Counted from the stretch's first letter, positions 1-6,506 are shown. The stretch is 10,412 nucleotides of DNA from Methanobacterium sp. (GCA_003162115.1 PMMV01000062.1:1-10412), one strand, 5' to 3'. A program made the numbers and translations. Notes: a model not told the origin generated them from the letters alone.

Positions 1-63
1 TTTGTAGCAAGTATAATGTGTGTAGCTGCTTATCCCAGTTCTAATATTCCTGTGAACATTTAA
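1..63 (+). CDS. 3' end of an unidentified protein gene (partial)
   Basis: The first frame is open from base 1 to a TAA at 61-63 and gives about 20 residues (starts FVASIMCVAAYP, ends NIPVNI). A T-rich stretch follows at once, as expected after an archaeal gene, and cdc6 converges from the other side with only 29 bp between the two stops. No competing reading on either strand looks better. The fragment is too short to assign a family, and an open frame of this length could occur by chance. The call rests on position and on the downstream T-tract. Confidence 0.45.
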   Translation, partial: FVASIMCVAAYPSSNIPVNI

Positions 64-70
64 GTATCCC

Positions 71-90
71 TATTTTCGTTTTTTATATCT
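71..90 (+). terminator. T-rich terminator region between convergent genes
   Basis: The 29-bp gap after the TAA at 61-63 contains TATTTTCGTTTTTTATATCT on the plus strand. Archaeal RNA polymerase terminates at such U-rich runs without needing a hairpin, and no strong stem is visible. It would serve the gene entering from the left. In the minus direction the same DNA is A-rich, so it is not an obvious terminator for cdc6. Confidence 0.4.
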
Positions 91-92
91 TA

Positions 93-1220
93 TTAAATCA
101 TTTCCAGACACTGCAATATTTCTTCTGTGTTGAATCTCAGAACGACTATTCTTGAATTTCCTTTAACACCTTTACCAGTAAATTTAGTGTCAATAAGTCT
201 TAAAAATTCCAGTTTGTTCAGTGATCTGTCGAAAGAAGCATAACTGGTCGAAGTTTTTTTCATGAAACTCTTGTAAAGATCTCCAGCAATCAAATCATCG
301 GTGTTGAATTCTGTTATAACCTTTAGAAGAATTTTTTCATCTGTAGAAATGGTTTTAAGTGTACTTTTAAGACTCTCAGAACCGGTATTTTGTAGTGCTT
401 CCATTAAATGGTTTTTTTCTATTGTTTTTGATGCATCTGCCTCTGCAAAGTTTCCACTGACCCTGAGTAGATCTATTCCCATCCTTAGATCTCCTGCAGA
501 AGATGCATGTTCAGCAATTTGATCCAATAAACTGTCTGATATCACATCGGGATAGAATCCTGCTTTTATTCTGTCTTTTAGTATGTCAAACATCTCTTGG
601 GTTGTATATGGTTCGAATATTATTTCCTGGGGTATGAAAACTGAGTTAACATTCTTGTCAAGCATGTAACGAAATTCTATATCAGATAAGATTGCAAATA
701 TGCCTGTTCTAACCCCATTATATTCTTCATGAGCCCTTAAAATATCATAAAATATTTTGTTAGCATTTTTACTGTGGAAGAGGTAGCTAACATCATCGAG
801 AGCAACTACCATAGATTTTTTTTCATTCTGTAGATGTTTCATTATGCTCCCATAAATTCGTGAAAAGGGTACACCTGTTTCAGGGGGCATATGTCCAAAT
901 ATTTTGTTGTATATTTGCGAAAATATATTGAAACGGGTAGTATGGAGCTGGCAGTTTACATAGACACATACAACTTTATCAGAGTTTCCCTCGACTATAT
1001 TGAAGATCTTGTTTATAGCAGTTGTCTTCCCAGTGGCAGGAGAGCCTAGAACCACTGTGTTGATAGGATTTCCTCCTCTAAGAGCTGGCCGTAAACATAT
1101 TGCAAGTGCTTCCATCTGAGATTCTCTGTGAAGATAGTTTTCAGGTACATAATCCGGATTAAAAGCATCTATATTCTTGAATATTGTCTCATCAAAGAGC
1201 AGTATATCATCGATACTCAT
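93..1220 (-). CDS. cdc6: Orc1/Cdc6 replication initiator, probably the Cdc6-2 paralogue
   Basis: AAA+ ATPase of the archaeal Orc1/Cdc6 family, which binds origin DNA and helps load or control the MCM helicase. The 375 residues match the usual 370-415. Visible motifs: Walker A GSPATGKTT (59-67), Walker B MVVALDDV (137-144, D142/D143), a sensor-1 region AILSDIEFR (176-184), sensor 2 GDLRMGIDLLR (243-253, R246), and a C-terminal winged-helix domain from about residue 288. Sensor 1 has Ser-Asp where family members usually have Asn-Asp. Methanobacteriales carry two paralogues. Proximity to the aminotransferase and acs genes suggests the second one (Cdc6-2, MTH1599-like in M. thermautotrophicus, recalled from memory), which is not the origin-linked copy. 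The gene lies 80 bp after mptE on the same strand but has its own TATA box and no Shine-Dalgarno sequence. The family is certain; the paralogue is inferred. Confidence 0.93.
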   Translation of the reverse strand: MSIDDILLFDETIFKNIDAFNPDYVPENYLHRESQMEALAICLRPALRGGNPINTVVLGSPATGKTTAINKIFNIVEGNSDKVVCVYVNCQLHTTRFNIFSQIYNKIFGHMPPETGVPFSRIYGSIMKHLQNEKKSMVVALDDVSYLFHSKNANKIFYDILRAHEEYNGVRTGIFAILSDIEFRYMLDKNVNSVFIPQEIIFEPYTTQEMFDILKDRIKAGFYPDVISDSLLDQIAEHASSAGDLRMGIDLLRVSGNFAEADASKTIEKNHLMEALQNTGSESLKSTLKTISTDEKILLKVITEFNTDDLIAGDLYKSFMKKTSTSYASFDRSLNKLEFLRLIDTKFTGKGVKGNSRIVVLRFNTEEILQCLEMI

Positions 1221-1243
1221 GTTTTCTTATCTGGTGGCTTTGA

Positions 1244-1252
1244 TTATAAAAA
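1244..1252 (-). promoter_or_regulatory. TATA box of cdc6, leaderless type
   Basis: Read on the minus strand the sequence is TTTTTATAA, 24-32 bp before the cdc6 ATG. Archaeal transcription starts about 22-27 bp after the TATA centre, which puts the start within a few bases of the ATG. The bases just before the ATG (GATAAGAAAAC) contain no Shine-Dalgarno match, which fits a leaderless mRNA. Confidence 0.5.
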
Positions 1253-1260
1253 TATTGGTA

Positions 1261-1273
1261 AAAACAAAAAAAA
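1261..1273 (-). terminator. T-run after mptE
   Basis: On the minus strand this reads as eight T, one G, then four T, about 30-40 bases past the mptE stop. U-rich runs of this kind terminate archaeal transcription. It sits directly upstream of the cdc6 promoter, which supports separate transcription of the two genes even though they are co-directional. Confidence 0.45.
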
Positions 1274-1280
1274 TCTTTAT

Positions 1281-1292
1281 AGTTTCGAAACT
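1281..1292. repeat. 12-bp perfect palindrome upstream of cdc6
   Basis: AGTTTCGAAACT reads the same on both strands and lies between the mptE stop and the cdc6 TATA box, about 30 bp upstream of that box. Possible roles are an operator for cdc6, a protein-binding site of the replication system, or a small hairpin (4-bp stem, TCGA loop) ahead of the T-run that could end mptE transcripts. It does not clearly match the origin recognition box consensus as I remember it. Confidence 0.35.
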
Positions 1293-1300
1293 TAAATAAA

Positions 1301-2065
1301 TTATTTAGTAGTAAAGGAAATTTCATCTACTGTGATATCCGGAACACCACAAACCTTTTCTCCATTGGACAGATTGAAAATTTTGATATCTTCATTTTTT
1401 GCTGCCCATTCAACAAGTTTTTTTGCATATTCAAGCTTTTTTTCTTTTATTAAGTCAGCTTGGCCTATTTCTTCGTTGATATTAGGTCTTGAATAACGTG
1501 TTATAATTTTTCCAAAGTCCATACCTGCCAAGAATATATTTTTGGCTCCTAGTTTCACAGCAAGGAACAGACATCTGTCACCATCTGTGAACCCTCCAAA
1601 ATTGTACACATTTTCAAGGGGAATGCTTTGTGTAGACCCTAAAACATTTTCAAGTATTGGAACATATCTTTGAATATTATCCATATTGTTTCCATGCGCA
1701 TGCACAACCATTATGGCTCCATTTCTATTGGAATCAATAATATCCTCTATTTTACCATCCAGATCCGTAACAACTATATCTGGAATTACTTTTTCTTCTA
1801 AAAGAGCTGTTACTGCACCATCTGCACATATGAGGGTGAAATAGTTCATTCCCACTTCTTTAAGTTCTTTTATATTTCTTTTGAGTGATGGTCCTGCTCC
1901 AAAGATAATTGTGTCGGATTTTATTGATATATCCTCGGGTGAAAGACTATTTTTATCTTCAAGGAGTTTTTTAAGCATTTCTGCAGACTTCTCATCCATT
2001 TCCCTATCGAAGCCGAATTCTTCCAATATCTCTTTATACCATGAAAACCATACATCAAGATTCAT
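1301..2065 (-). CDS. mptE: 6-hydroxymethyl-7,8-dihydropterin diphosphokinase (DUF115)
   Basis: Archaeal MptE (EC 2.7.6.3) moves diphosphate from ATP to 6-hydroxymethyl-7,8-dihydropterin, a step on the way to methanopterin, the C1 carrier of methanogenesis. It is unrelated to bacterial FolK. The 254 residues show the DUF115 signatures in order: IIFGAGPSL (53-61, nucleotide-binding glycine loop), CADGA (80-84), PDIVVTDLDG (95-104, acidic), VHAHGNN (121-127), FGGFTDGDR (156-164) and AGMDFG (180-185). There is no signal peptide or membrane segment, so it acts in the cytosol. The first gene on its minus-strand transcript, it shares a divergent promoter region with the aminotransferase gene. A TATA box is centred about 24 bp before the ATG and no Shine-Dalgarno sequence is visible. 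DUF115 also includes sugar-related enzymes, but the length and full motif set fit MptE well. Confidence 0.88.
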   Translation of the reverse strand: MNLDVWFSWYKEILEEFGFDREMDEKSAEMLKKLLEDKNSLSPEDISIKSDTIIFGAGPSLKRNIKELKEVGMNYFTLICADGAVTALLEEKVIPDIVVTDLDGKIEDIIDSNRNGAIMVVHAHGNNMDNIQRYVPILENVLGSTQSIPLENVYNFGGFTDGDRCLFLAVKLGAKNIFLAGMDFGKIITRYSRPNINEEIGQADLIKEKKLEYAKKLVEWAAKNEDIKIFNLSNGEKVCGVPDITVDEISFTTK

Positions 2066-2084
2066 ATAGATGAGTTGTTAAATC

Positions 2085-2095
2085 AAATATAAATA
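2085..2095. promoter_or_regulatory. Overlapping divergent TATA boxes (mptE / aminotransferase)
   Basis: The AT-block AAATATAAATA works in both directions. On the minus strand TTTATATTT (2093 to 2085) lies 20-28 bp before the mptE ATG, implying a leaderless start. On the plus strand TATAAATA (2088-2095) would start transcription near 2111-2118, giving a leader of about 15-20 nt that begins just ahead of, or within, the aminotransferase Shine-Dalgarno sequence. The boxes physically overlap, so one TBP/TFB complex should exclude the other. Confidence 0.5.
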
Positions 2096-2116
2096 AAGTT
2101 TTCTAGCTACAAAATC

Positions 2117-2122
2117 GGAGGT
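2117..2122 (+). promoter_or_regulatory. Strong ribosome binding site of the aminotransferase gene
   Basis: GGAGGT followed by an 8-nt spacer (TTTTTTAG) before the ATG at 2131. This is a near-ideal archaeal Shine-Dalgarno sequence and fixes the start. It contrasts with the divergent mptE, which has none. Confidence 0.8.
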
Positions 2123-2130
2123 TTTTTTAG

Positions 2131-3300
2131 ATGTATGAGACGTTGCTAATGATACCAGGACCTACAAGGGTTTCCCCAAGAGTCTTAAAAGCCATGTCAA
2201 AAAGCATAGTGAATCACAGAAGTGCAGTTTTTGGAGAGATCCTAAACGACACCAACGATATGATGTCGGAGGTATTCCAGACAGAAAACCAGTCCTACTT
2301 AATTACAGGTTCCGGTACAGCTGCAATGGAGGCAGCAATAGGAAATGTGATTGAGAAAGGCGATAGAGTTCTTAATATAGTTGGTGGAAAGTTCGGTGAG
2401 AGGTTTATGAGGATAACTGAAACACACCAGGGAATTCCTGTAGAACTCGAAGTAGAATGGGGTCACGCTGCTAATCCTGAGGATGTTCGTTACATACTTG
2501 AAGAAGAGGAAGATATTAAAGCCGTTACAATGGTTCATAATGAAACCTCTACAGGTGTTGCAAACCCAATAGAAGAGGTTGGTAAAATCCTGAAAGATTT
2601 TGATGCACTTTATGTTGTCGACACAGTATCTTCTTTAGGAGGAGCTGATGTTCAGGTAGATAATTATGGTATTGATATATGTGTAACTGGCTCTCAAAAA
2701 TGTCTTGCTGCACCTCCCGGAATGGCTGCAATTACTTTAAATGATGATGCTTGGGAAGTGGTTGATAAAACTAAATCCAAAACCTATTATCTTGATATGA
2801 AGAGTTACAGGAAAAGTGGGGATAAAAATGTTCCAGAAACACCTTACACTCCATCTGTATCACTCATGTATGCTATGAACGAGGCATTAAGTATAATAAT
2901 GGAAGAAGGTCTTGAAGCAAGGATAAAAAGACATGAACAAGCTGCGAAAGCCACTATTAATGGTGTTGAAGCCATGGGTTTGGAGCTCTTTGCCAAAGAA
3001 GAGGTTTCATCCACTACTGTTACAGCGGTTAAAATCCCTGAAGGAATGACAGATAAAAACCTCAGGGGTACTATGCGCAATAAATATAGGATAGAACTGG
3101 CAGGAGGCCAAGACCATTTAAAAGGTAATGTTTTCAGAATAGGTCATATGGGAAATATCACCCACAGGGAGATAATTTCTACCATAGCTACACTTGAAAT
3201 GACTCTAAAAGAATATGGTTATGAAGTGGAATTAGGATCTGGAGTTGCTGCGGTACAGGAAACTTATATGCCTGGAAATAATATTCTTGAATTCTTTTAA
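2131..3300 (+). CDS. Class V PLP-dependent aminotransferase (aspartate/alanine-glyoxylate type)
   Basis: Fold-type I, class V aminotransferase of the serine-pyruvate/alanine-glyoxylate family. The 389 residues match the normal 380-390. Visible features: N-terminal IPGPTRVSPRVL (8-19), the NHR motif (28-30), the phosphate-binding loop GSGTAAMEAA (60-69), YVVDTVSSLGG (161-171) with the PLP-ring aspartate D164, GSQKCLAAPPG (187-197) with Schiff-base lysine K190, and FRIGHMG (335-341) whose arginine R336 binds the substrate carboxylate. Methanobacterial homologues have been reported as the organism's aspartate aminotransferase, and the Methanocaldococcus relative (MJ0959) as a broad-specificity enzyme. 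Aspartate/glutamate transamination is therefore at least as likely as the usual 'alanine-glyoxylate' label. Single-gene transcript with its own promoter and a T-rich end. The family is certain; the substrate is inferred. Confidence 0.9.
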   Translation: MYETLLMIPGPTRVSPRVLKAMSKSIVNHRSAVFGEILNDTNDMMSEVFQTENQSYLITGSGTAAMEAAIGNVIEKGDRVLNIVGGKFGERFMRITETHQGIPVELEVEWGHAANPEDVRYILEEEEDIKAVTMVHNETSTGVANPIEEVGKILKDFDALYVVDTVSSLGGADVQVDNYGIDICVTGSQKCLAAPPGMAAITLNDDAWEVVDKTKSKTYYLDMKSYRKSGDKNVPETPYTPSVSLMYAMNEALSIIMEEGLEARIKRHEQAAKATINGVEAMGLELFAKEEVSSTTVTAVKIPEGMTDKNLRGTMRNKYRIELAGGQDHLKGNVFRIGHMGNITHREIISTIATLEMTLKEYGYEVELGSGVAAVQETYMPGNNILEFF

Positions 3301-3303
3301 ATT

Positions 3304-3338
3304 CTTTTCTTCCCTTTTTTGTATAATCTCATTTTTTT
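3304..3338 (+). terminator. T-rich terminator after the aminotransferase gene
   Basis: Two pyrimidine runs follow the TAA at 3298-3300: TTTTCTTCCCTTTTTT (3305-3320) and seven T at 3332-3338. This is the usual archaeal U-tract arrangement. No stable hairpin precedes them. Confidence 0.5.
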
Positions 3339-3366
3339 AATATATTTTGAAATTGGATTAATAATT

Positions 3367-3374
3367 AAAAAAAA
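3367..3374 (-). terminator. T-run after the radical SAM gene
   Basis: Eight A on the plus strand give eight T in the minus-strand transcript, about 47 bases past the stop of the radical SAM gene. With the plus-strand T-runs it insulates two convergent units in a 120-bp gap that holds nothing else recognisable. Confidence 0.45.
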
Positions 3375-3420
3375 GTTAACAAATTCTTTGTAGTATCTGA
3401 CTTTAAATCAAAATCATTGT

Positions 3421-4773
3421 TTACACGCCCTTAACAATGGATGCAACAGTTTTAAGGATTATTGGCCCGTCTGTCCAAGTTCGTCTGGCTATGTAGCTAG
3501 GTCTCAAATAGAATTCCTTAAAAGCTTTTTTTTGAAGTTTTTTAAGTTCTTCTAATGAACAATCAACTGTTTCAAGCACGGGACTCAAGAGTGTATATTT
3601 AGACCAATCATTAATTTTTATTAGGTTTTCGCTGGCGGCTTTGAGATAAAAATCTGTTCCAGGATAAGGTGTGGCTAATGAAAAAACAGCATAGGATGGT
3701 TCAAGAGTTTTAACGAATTTAATAGTACTTAATATGCTTCTCTTTGTATCACCAGGCATTCCAAGCACTACTGATGCAATGGTCCTCATATCATATTTTT
3801 TTGTAAGTTCGAAGGTTTTTTTGATCCGATTTATGTTGATCTTCTTATTAACTTCGTTTAAAAATTGTTGATCAGCAGATTCAACTCCCAAAAACATGGT
3901 TATGCACCCTGAATCCTTCATGGTCTTTAGAAGTTCTTCAGATATTGTATCAACACGGGCTGTGCACCCCCAGTAGTTATCGAGTCCCCTATCTTTAATT
4001 GTTTCACATATCTCATACACTCTGTTTTTGTTAAGAGTAAATGTATCGTCCATGAATGCTACCATTTCAATATTATGATCGTTGACAAGATGTTCCATTT
4101 CATCAACAACATTTTCAGCGGATCTTAATCTGAGTTTTTGACCATGCATTGCAGATGATGCGCAAAAAGAACATTTATACGGACATCCTCTCCCAGATAC
4201 GATTGTACCTGTTGTAAGTTTCATATTAAGAATTTTATATTCATCCATAGGAAGTAAATGCCTTGCAGGAAACGGAATACTGTCTAGATCTTCTATTATT
4301 TCCCTAGGGGGTGTTTTAAAGTTTTTTGTAACTATTCCATTAACGTCCCTTAAATCCTTACCATTTTCTAGTGCATCCACCATTTCTACCATGGTCTGTT
4401 CCCCTTCACCACAAACAACGATATCAACAAAGTCATTTTTTAAGACCTCTTCGTAAGTGAAAGTAGGATGATAGCCGCCAAGAACAGTAATAACATTTGG
4501 GCAAGCTTCTTTCGAAATTTGAGCTGTTTTAAGAGCGCTTTCAATAGTAGGGGTTACAGATGTCACTGCAACGATATCTGGGGAATAAGATTGAATCTCT
4601 TTTTTCACTGTTTCATGGCCAATGTCGAGTGCAGGGGAATCTAATATCTTTACTGTAACACCATTTCTTTCAAGCATGGCAGCAATATAGGCTATACCTA
4701 ACGGGGGGGCCACAAGGCCAATGAATTTATATTTAGACGAACTGTACGGTGGGTTTATCATTAAAACTTTCAT
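3421..4773 (-). CDS. B12-binding-domain radical SAM enzyme, substrate unknown
   Basis: 450 residues in the usual layout of a cobalamin-dependent radical SAM enzyme. The N-terminal Rossmann-like B12 domain (about 1-150) shows INPPY (6-10), the PPLGIAYIAAMLE stretch (23-35), LGGYHPTF (98-105) and VVCGEGE (119-125). The radical SAM core (about 185-400) shows GRGCPYKCSFC with cluster ligands C197, C201 and C204, the LGVES segment (295-299), GMPGDT (338-343) and TPYPGTDFY (368-376). There is no DxHxxG motif, so cobalamin would bind without a protein histidine ligand, as is common in this class. Such enzymes methylate unactivated carbon or phosphorus, close rings or rearrange carbon skeletons in cofactor, lipid or natural-product synthesis. 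No membrane segment is seen. It is the second gene of an operon, its ATG overlapping the stop of the ThDP-enzyme gene. The class is certain; the reaction is not assignable. Confidence 0.88.
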   Translation of the reverse strand: MKVLMINPPYSSSKYKFIGLVAPPLGIAYIAAMLERNGVTVKILDSPALDIGHETVKKEIQSYSPDIVAVTSVTPTIESALKTAQISKEACPNVITVLGGYHPTFTYEEVLKNDFVDIVVCGEGEQTMVEMVDALENGKDLRDVNGIVTKNFKTPPREIIEDLDSIPFPARHLLPMDEYKILNMKLTTGTIVSGRGCPYKCSFCASSAMHGQKLRLRSAENVVDEMEHLVNDHNIEMVAFMDDTFTLNKNRVYEICETIKDRGLDNYWGCTARVDTISEELLKTMKDSGCITMFLGVESADQQFLNEVNKKININRIKKTFELTKKYDMRTIASVVLGMPGDTKRSILSTIKFVKTLEPSYAVFSLATPYPGTDFYLKAASENLIKINDWSKYTLLSPVLETVDCSLEELKKLQKKAFKEFYLRPSYIARRTWTDGPIILKTVASIVKGV

Positions 4774-6377
4774 TTTAAAACCTCTGGAAGTGGTATTTCT
4801 TCTCTTTTATCAACTACAATCTCAATGAGGTATGGTTTTTTTGAACTTAAAGCTATCTGTACTGAACTTGAAACTTCTCCTGGTGAATCTACTTTCATGG
4901 CATTTATATGATATGCATCTGCAAGTTTTATAAAGTCTGGATTTTCAAGTTCAATTTGGTAACATTTCCCATAATATATTTCCTGCCACTGTTTTATTAT
5001 TCTGAGGGAACTGTTATTAATAATACAGATTAATATTGGCAGATCAAGTTCATTAATTGTTGCAAGTTCTTGTGAAGTCATCTGAAAGTCTCCATCACCA
5101 ACTACTGCAACAACGCTCTTATCAGGATTTGCAAGGGCTGCACCTATTGCTCCGGGAATACCGTATCCCATCGGACCGAAACCTCCCGAAAAAAGGAGTG
5201 AAGATGGAGTTTTAGCGCATATCAAAAGAGTGACCCATGTAGTATGTGTTCCGGCATCATTTACAATCACAGAATCTCTTGAAGCATCCAATATTTCCTT
5301 AATGGCCCTTTGTGGTATGATAGGGATTTCAGAGTAATCAGTATCAACGTGAAAATGACTGGAATGTTCTTGAACACTTGATAGCCATTTTTCATTAGGA
5401 TTAAGCTTAATATCCATTATCATCTCCAGAAATTCTTTTATATCACCTTGGATTTTAATATCACCTTCTAAAACTCCTTCATCAAGATTAACATGAACTA
5501 TTTTACAGTTTCCAATCCCGATTACAGTTCTCTCAGAAAATCTACATCCCAAACCTAAAAGTAGGTCACAATGTTTTCCTGCATAATTTGCAGCATCTGT
5601 ACCACGTAATCCAATCATTCCAATAGCTAAAGGATTTTCTTCAGATATAACACCCCGGGCATGGTAGGTGGTTGCTACAGGGATTCCCTGTTCACTTGCA
5701 AATTTCAATAGAATATCAGAAGCATGTGACCACACAGCTCCTGCACCAGCAAGAATAAGAGGATTTTTCGAATCTTCCAGCATTTTTTTGACATTATTTA
5801 TACTATCATTATCGATTTTCTGACGACACTTTCCTTCAGTCATAGAATCAAATATAGATTCATCAACGTAGCTCTCAAGCACATTTTTTGGAAAATTAAG
5901 ATGTATAGGGCCTTTTTTGTGATATTTAATGGTTTCAAACGCTTCTTTCAATGCTAAAATACCATCTTCTGGAGTTTTAATATCAAAGGTTTCGAGAGTG
6001 ATGGGTCTAAATACTGCACAAATATCAATGTCCTGAAACTCATTTCTACCTTTTATATCGGTTGGAACATCACCAGTTATAACAATAATTGGAACCGAAT
6101 CTTTATAGGCTGTTGCAACGCCCATGACAAGATTCATAGCTCCAGGACCACCGGTTGCTACGCAAACACCAACACCGGCTGATGCCCTTGAATATCCATC
6201 TGCTGCATGAGCAGCACCTTGTTCATGCCTCATTAATACATGTTTTATTTTGGATTTGCGCATTGCATCGTAGAATGGTAGTATCTGTTCTCCGGGATGT
6301 CCGAAAATGAATTTCACATTCTTTAGTTCTAAAATTTTAACAAGTGCATCTGCACATCGTAGCGTATGGGATTCCAT
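4770..6377 (-). CDS. Acetolactate synthase large-subunit-like ThDP enzyme
   Basis: 535 residues with the three domains of the acetohydroxyacid synthase/pyruvate oxidase family. N-terminal PYR domain: IFGHPGE (24-30) and RHEQGAAHAADGYSRAS (50-66) with the catalytic glutamate E52. Middle FAD/DHAP-like domain: GAGA (211-214) and LGCRFSER (276-283). C-terminal PP domain: VVGDGDFQMTSQEL (426-438, metal ligand D428) then INN (453-455). True acetolactate-synthase traits include FQDID (114-118) and KQWQ (462-465), whose tryptophan aligns with the substrate-selecting Trp of AHAS II. The reaction is probably decarboxylation of pyruvate and ligation to a 2-oxoacid or other acceptor. Differences from biosynthetic IlvB: RFSER replaces the RFDDR fingerprint of FAD-binding AHAS, LRGTDAAN replaces the common MHGT-AN, and no ilvN regulatory-subunit gene is nearby. 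It is therefore probably a specialised paralogue. First gene of an operon with the radical SAM gene. The family is certain; acetolactate as product is only a possibility. Confidence 0.82.
   Translation of the reverse strand: MESHTLRCADALVKILELKNVKFIFGHPGEQILPFYDAMRKSKIKHVLMRHEQGAAHAADGYSRASAGVGVCVATGGPGAMNLVMGVATAYKDSVPIIVITGDVPTDIKGRNEFQDIDICAVFRPITLETFDIKTPEDGILALKEAFETIKYHKKGPIHLNFPKNVLESYVDESIFDSMTEGKCRQKIDNDSINNVKKMLEDSKNPLILAGAGAVWSHASDILLKFASEQGIPVATTYHARGVISEENPLAIGMIGLRGTDAANYAGKHCDLLLGLGCRFSERTVIGIGNCKIVHVNLDEGVLEGDIKIQGDIKEFLEMIMDIKLNPNEKWLSSVQEHSSHFHVDTDYSEIPIIPQRAIKEILDASRDSVIVNDAGTHTTWVTLLICAKTPSSLLFSGGFGPMGYGIPGAIGAALANPDKSVVAVVGDGDFQMTSQELATINELDLPILICIINNSSLRIIKQWQEIYYGKCYQIELENPDFIKLADAYHINAMKVDSPGEVSSSVQIALSSKKPYLIEIVVDKREEIPLPEVLK
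4781..4785 (-). promoter_or_regulatory. Internal ribosome binding site of the radical SAM gene
   Basis: On the minus strand AGAGG lies seven bases before the ATG at 4773, inside the last codons of the ThDP-enzyme gene. Together with the ATGA overlap at 4770-4773 it indicates coupled translation of the two genes and supports the chosen start. Confidence 0.7.
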
Positions 6378-6402
6378 TAATTCTTGTATATTGTTTTTAC
6401 AT

Positions 6403-6410
6403 TTTATAAA
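6403..6410 (-). promoter_or_regulatory. TATA box of the ThDP-enzyme/radical-SAM operon
   Basis: TTTATAAA (identical on both strands) lies 26-33 bp before the ATG at 6377 and would start transcription within a few bases of it. The bases before the ATG (ATACAAGAATTA) hold no Shine-Dalgarno sequence, so the first gene is probably read from a leaderless or near-leaderless mRNA. The second gene has its own Shine-Dalgarno sequence. Confidence 0.5.
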
Positions 6411-6506
6411 TCTTGGGGGTGTAAATTAATCAATAAAATATTAATGTTTTAAATTAGATAATAAATATGGAAAATCTAATTGTAAGTTATAATGGAACAT
6501 AAAATG

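Noticed and set aside
301..522. Open frames on the strand opposite cdc6, and similar ones opposite mptE (1881-2069), the aminotransferase (2299-2538, 2549-2731, 2844-3080), acs (7685-7936, 8107-8301) and the flippase (8735-8971, 8972-9163)
   Set aside because: All lie antisense to genes with clear family motifs, have low-complexity or motif-free translations, and lack convincing ribosome binding sites. They are shadows of the real genes.
1221..1300. Possible replication origin beside cdc6
   Set aside because: Archaeal origins often lie near a cdc6 gene, but this gap is only 80 bp, has no set of repeated origin recognition boxes and no long unwinding element. In the related M. thermautotrophicus the origin is near the other paralogue.
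4770..6377. Sulfopyruvate or phosphonopyruvate decarboxylase as the identity of the ThDP enzyme
   Set aside because: The FQDID and KQWQ segments and the overall domain order are those of acetolactate synthases. Archaeal sulfopyruvate decarboxylase is usually split into two short subunits, and no phosphonate or coenzyme M genes are nearby.
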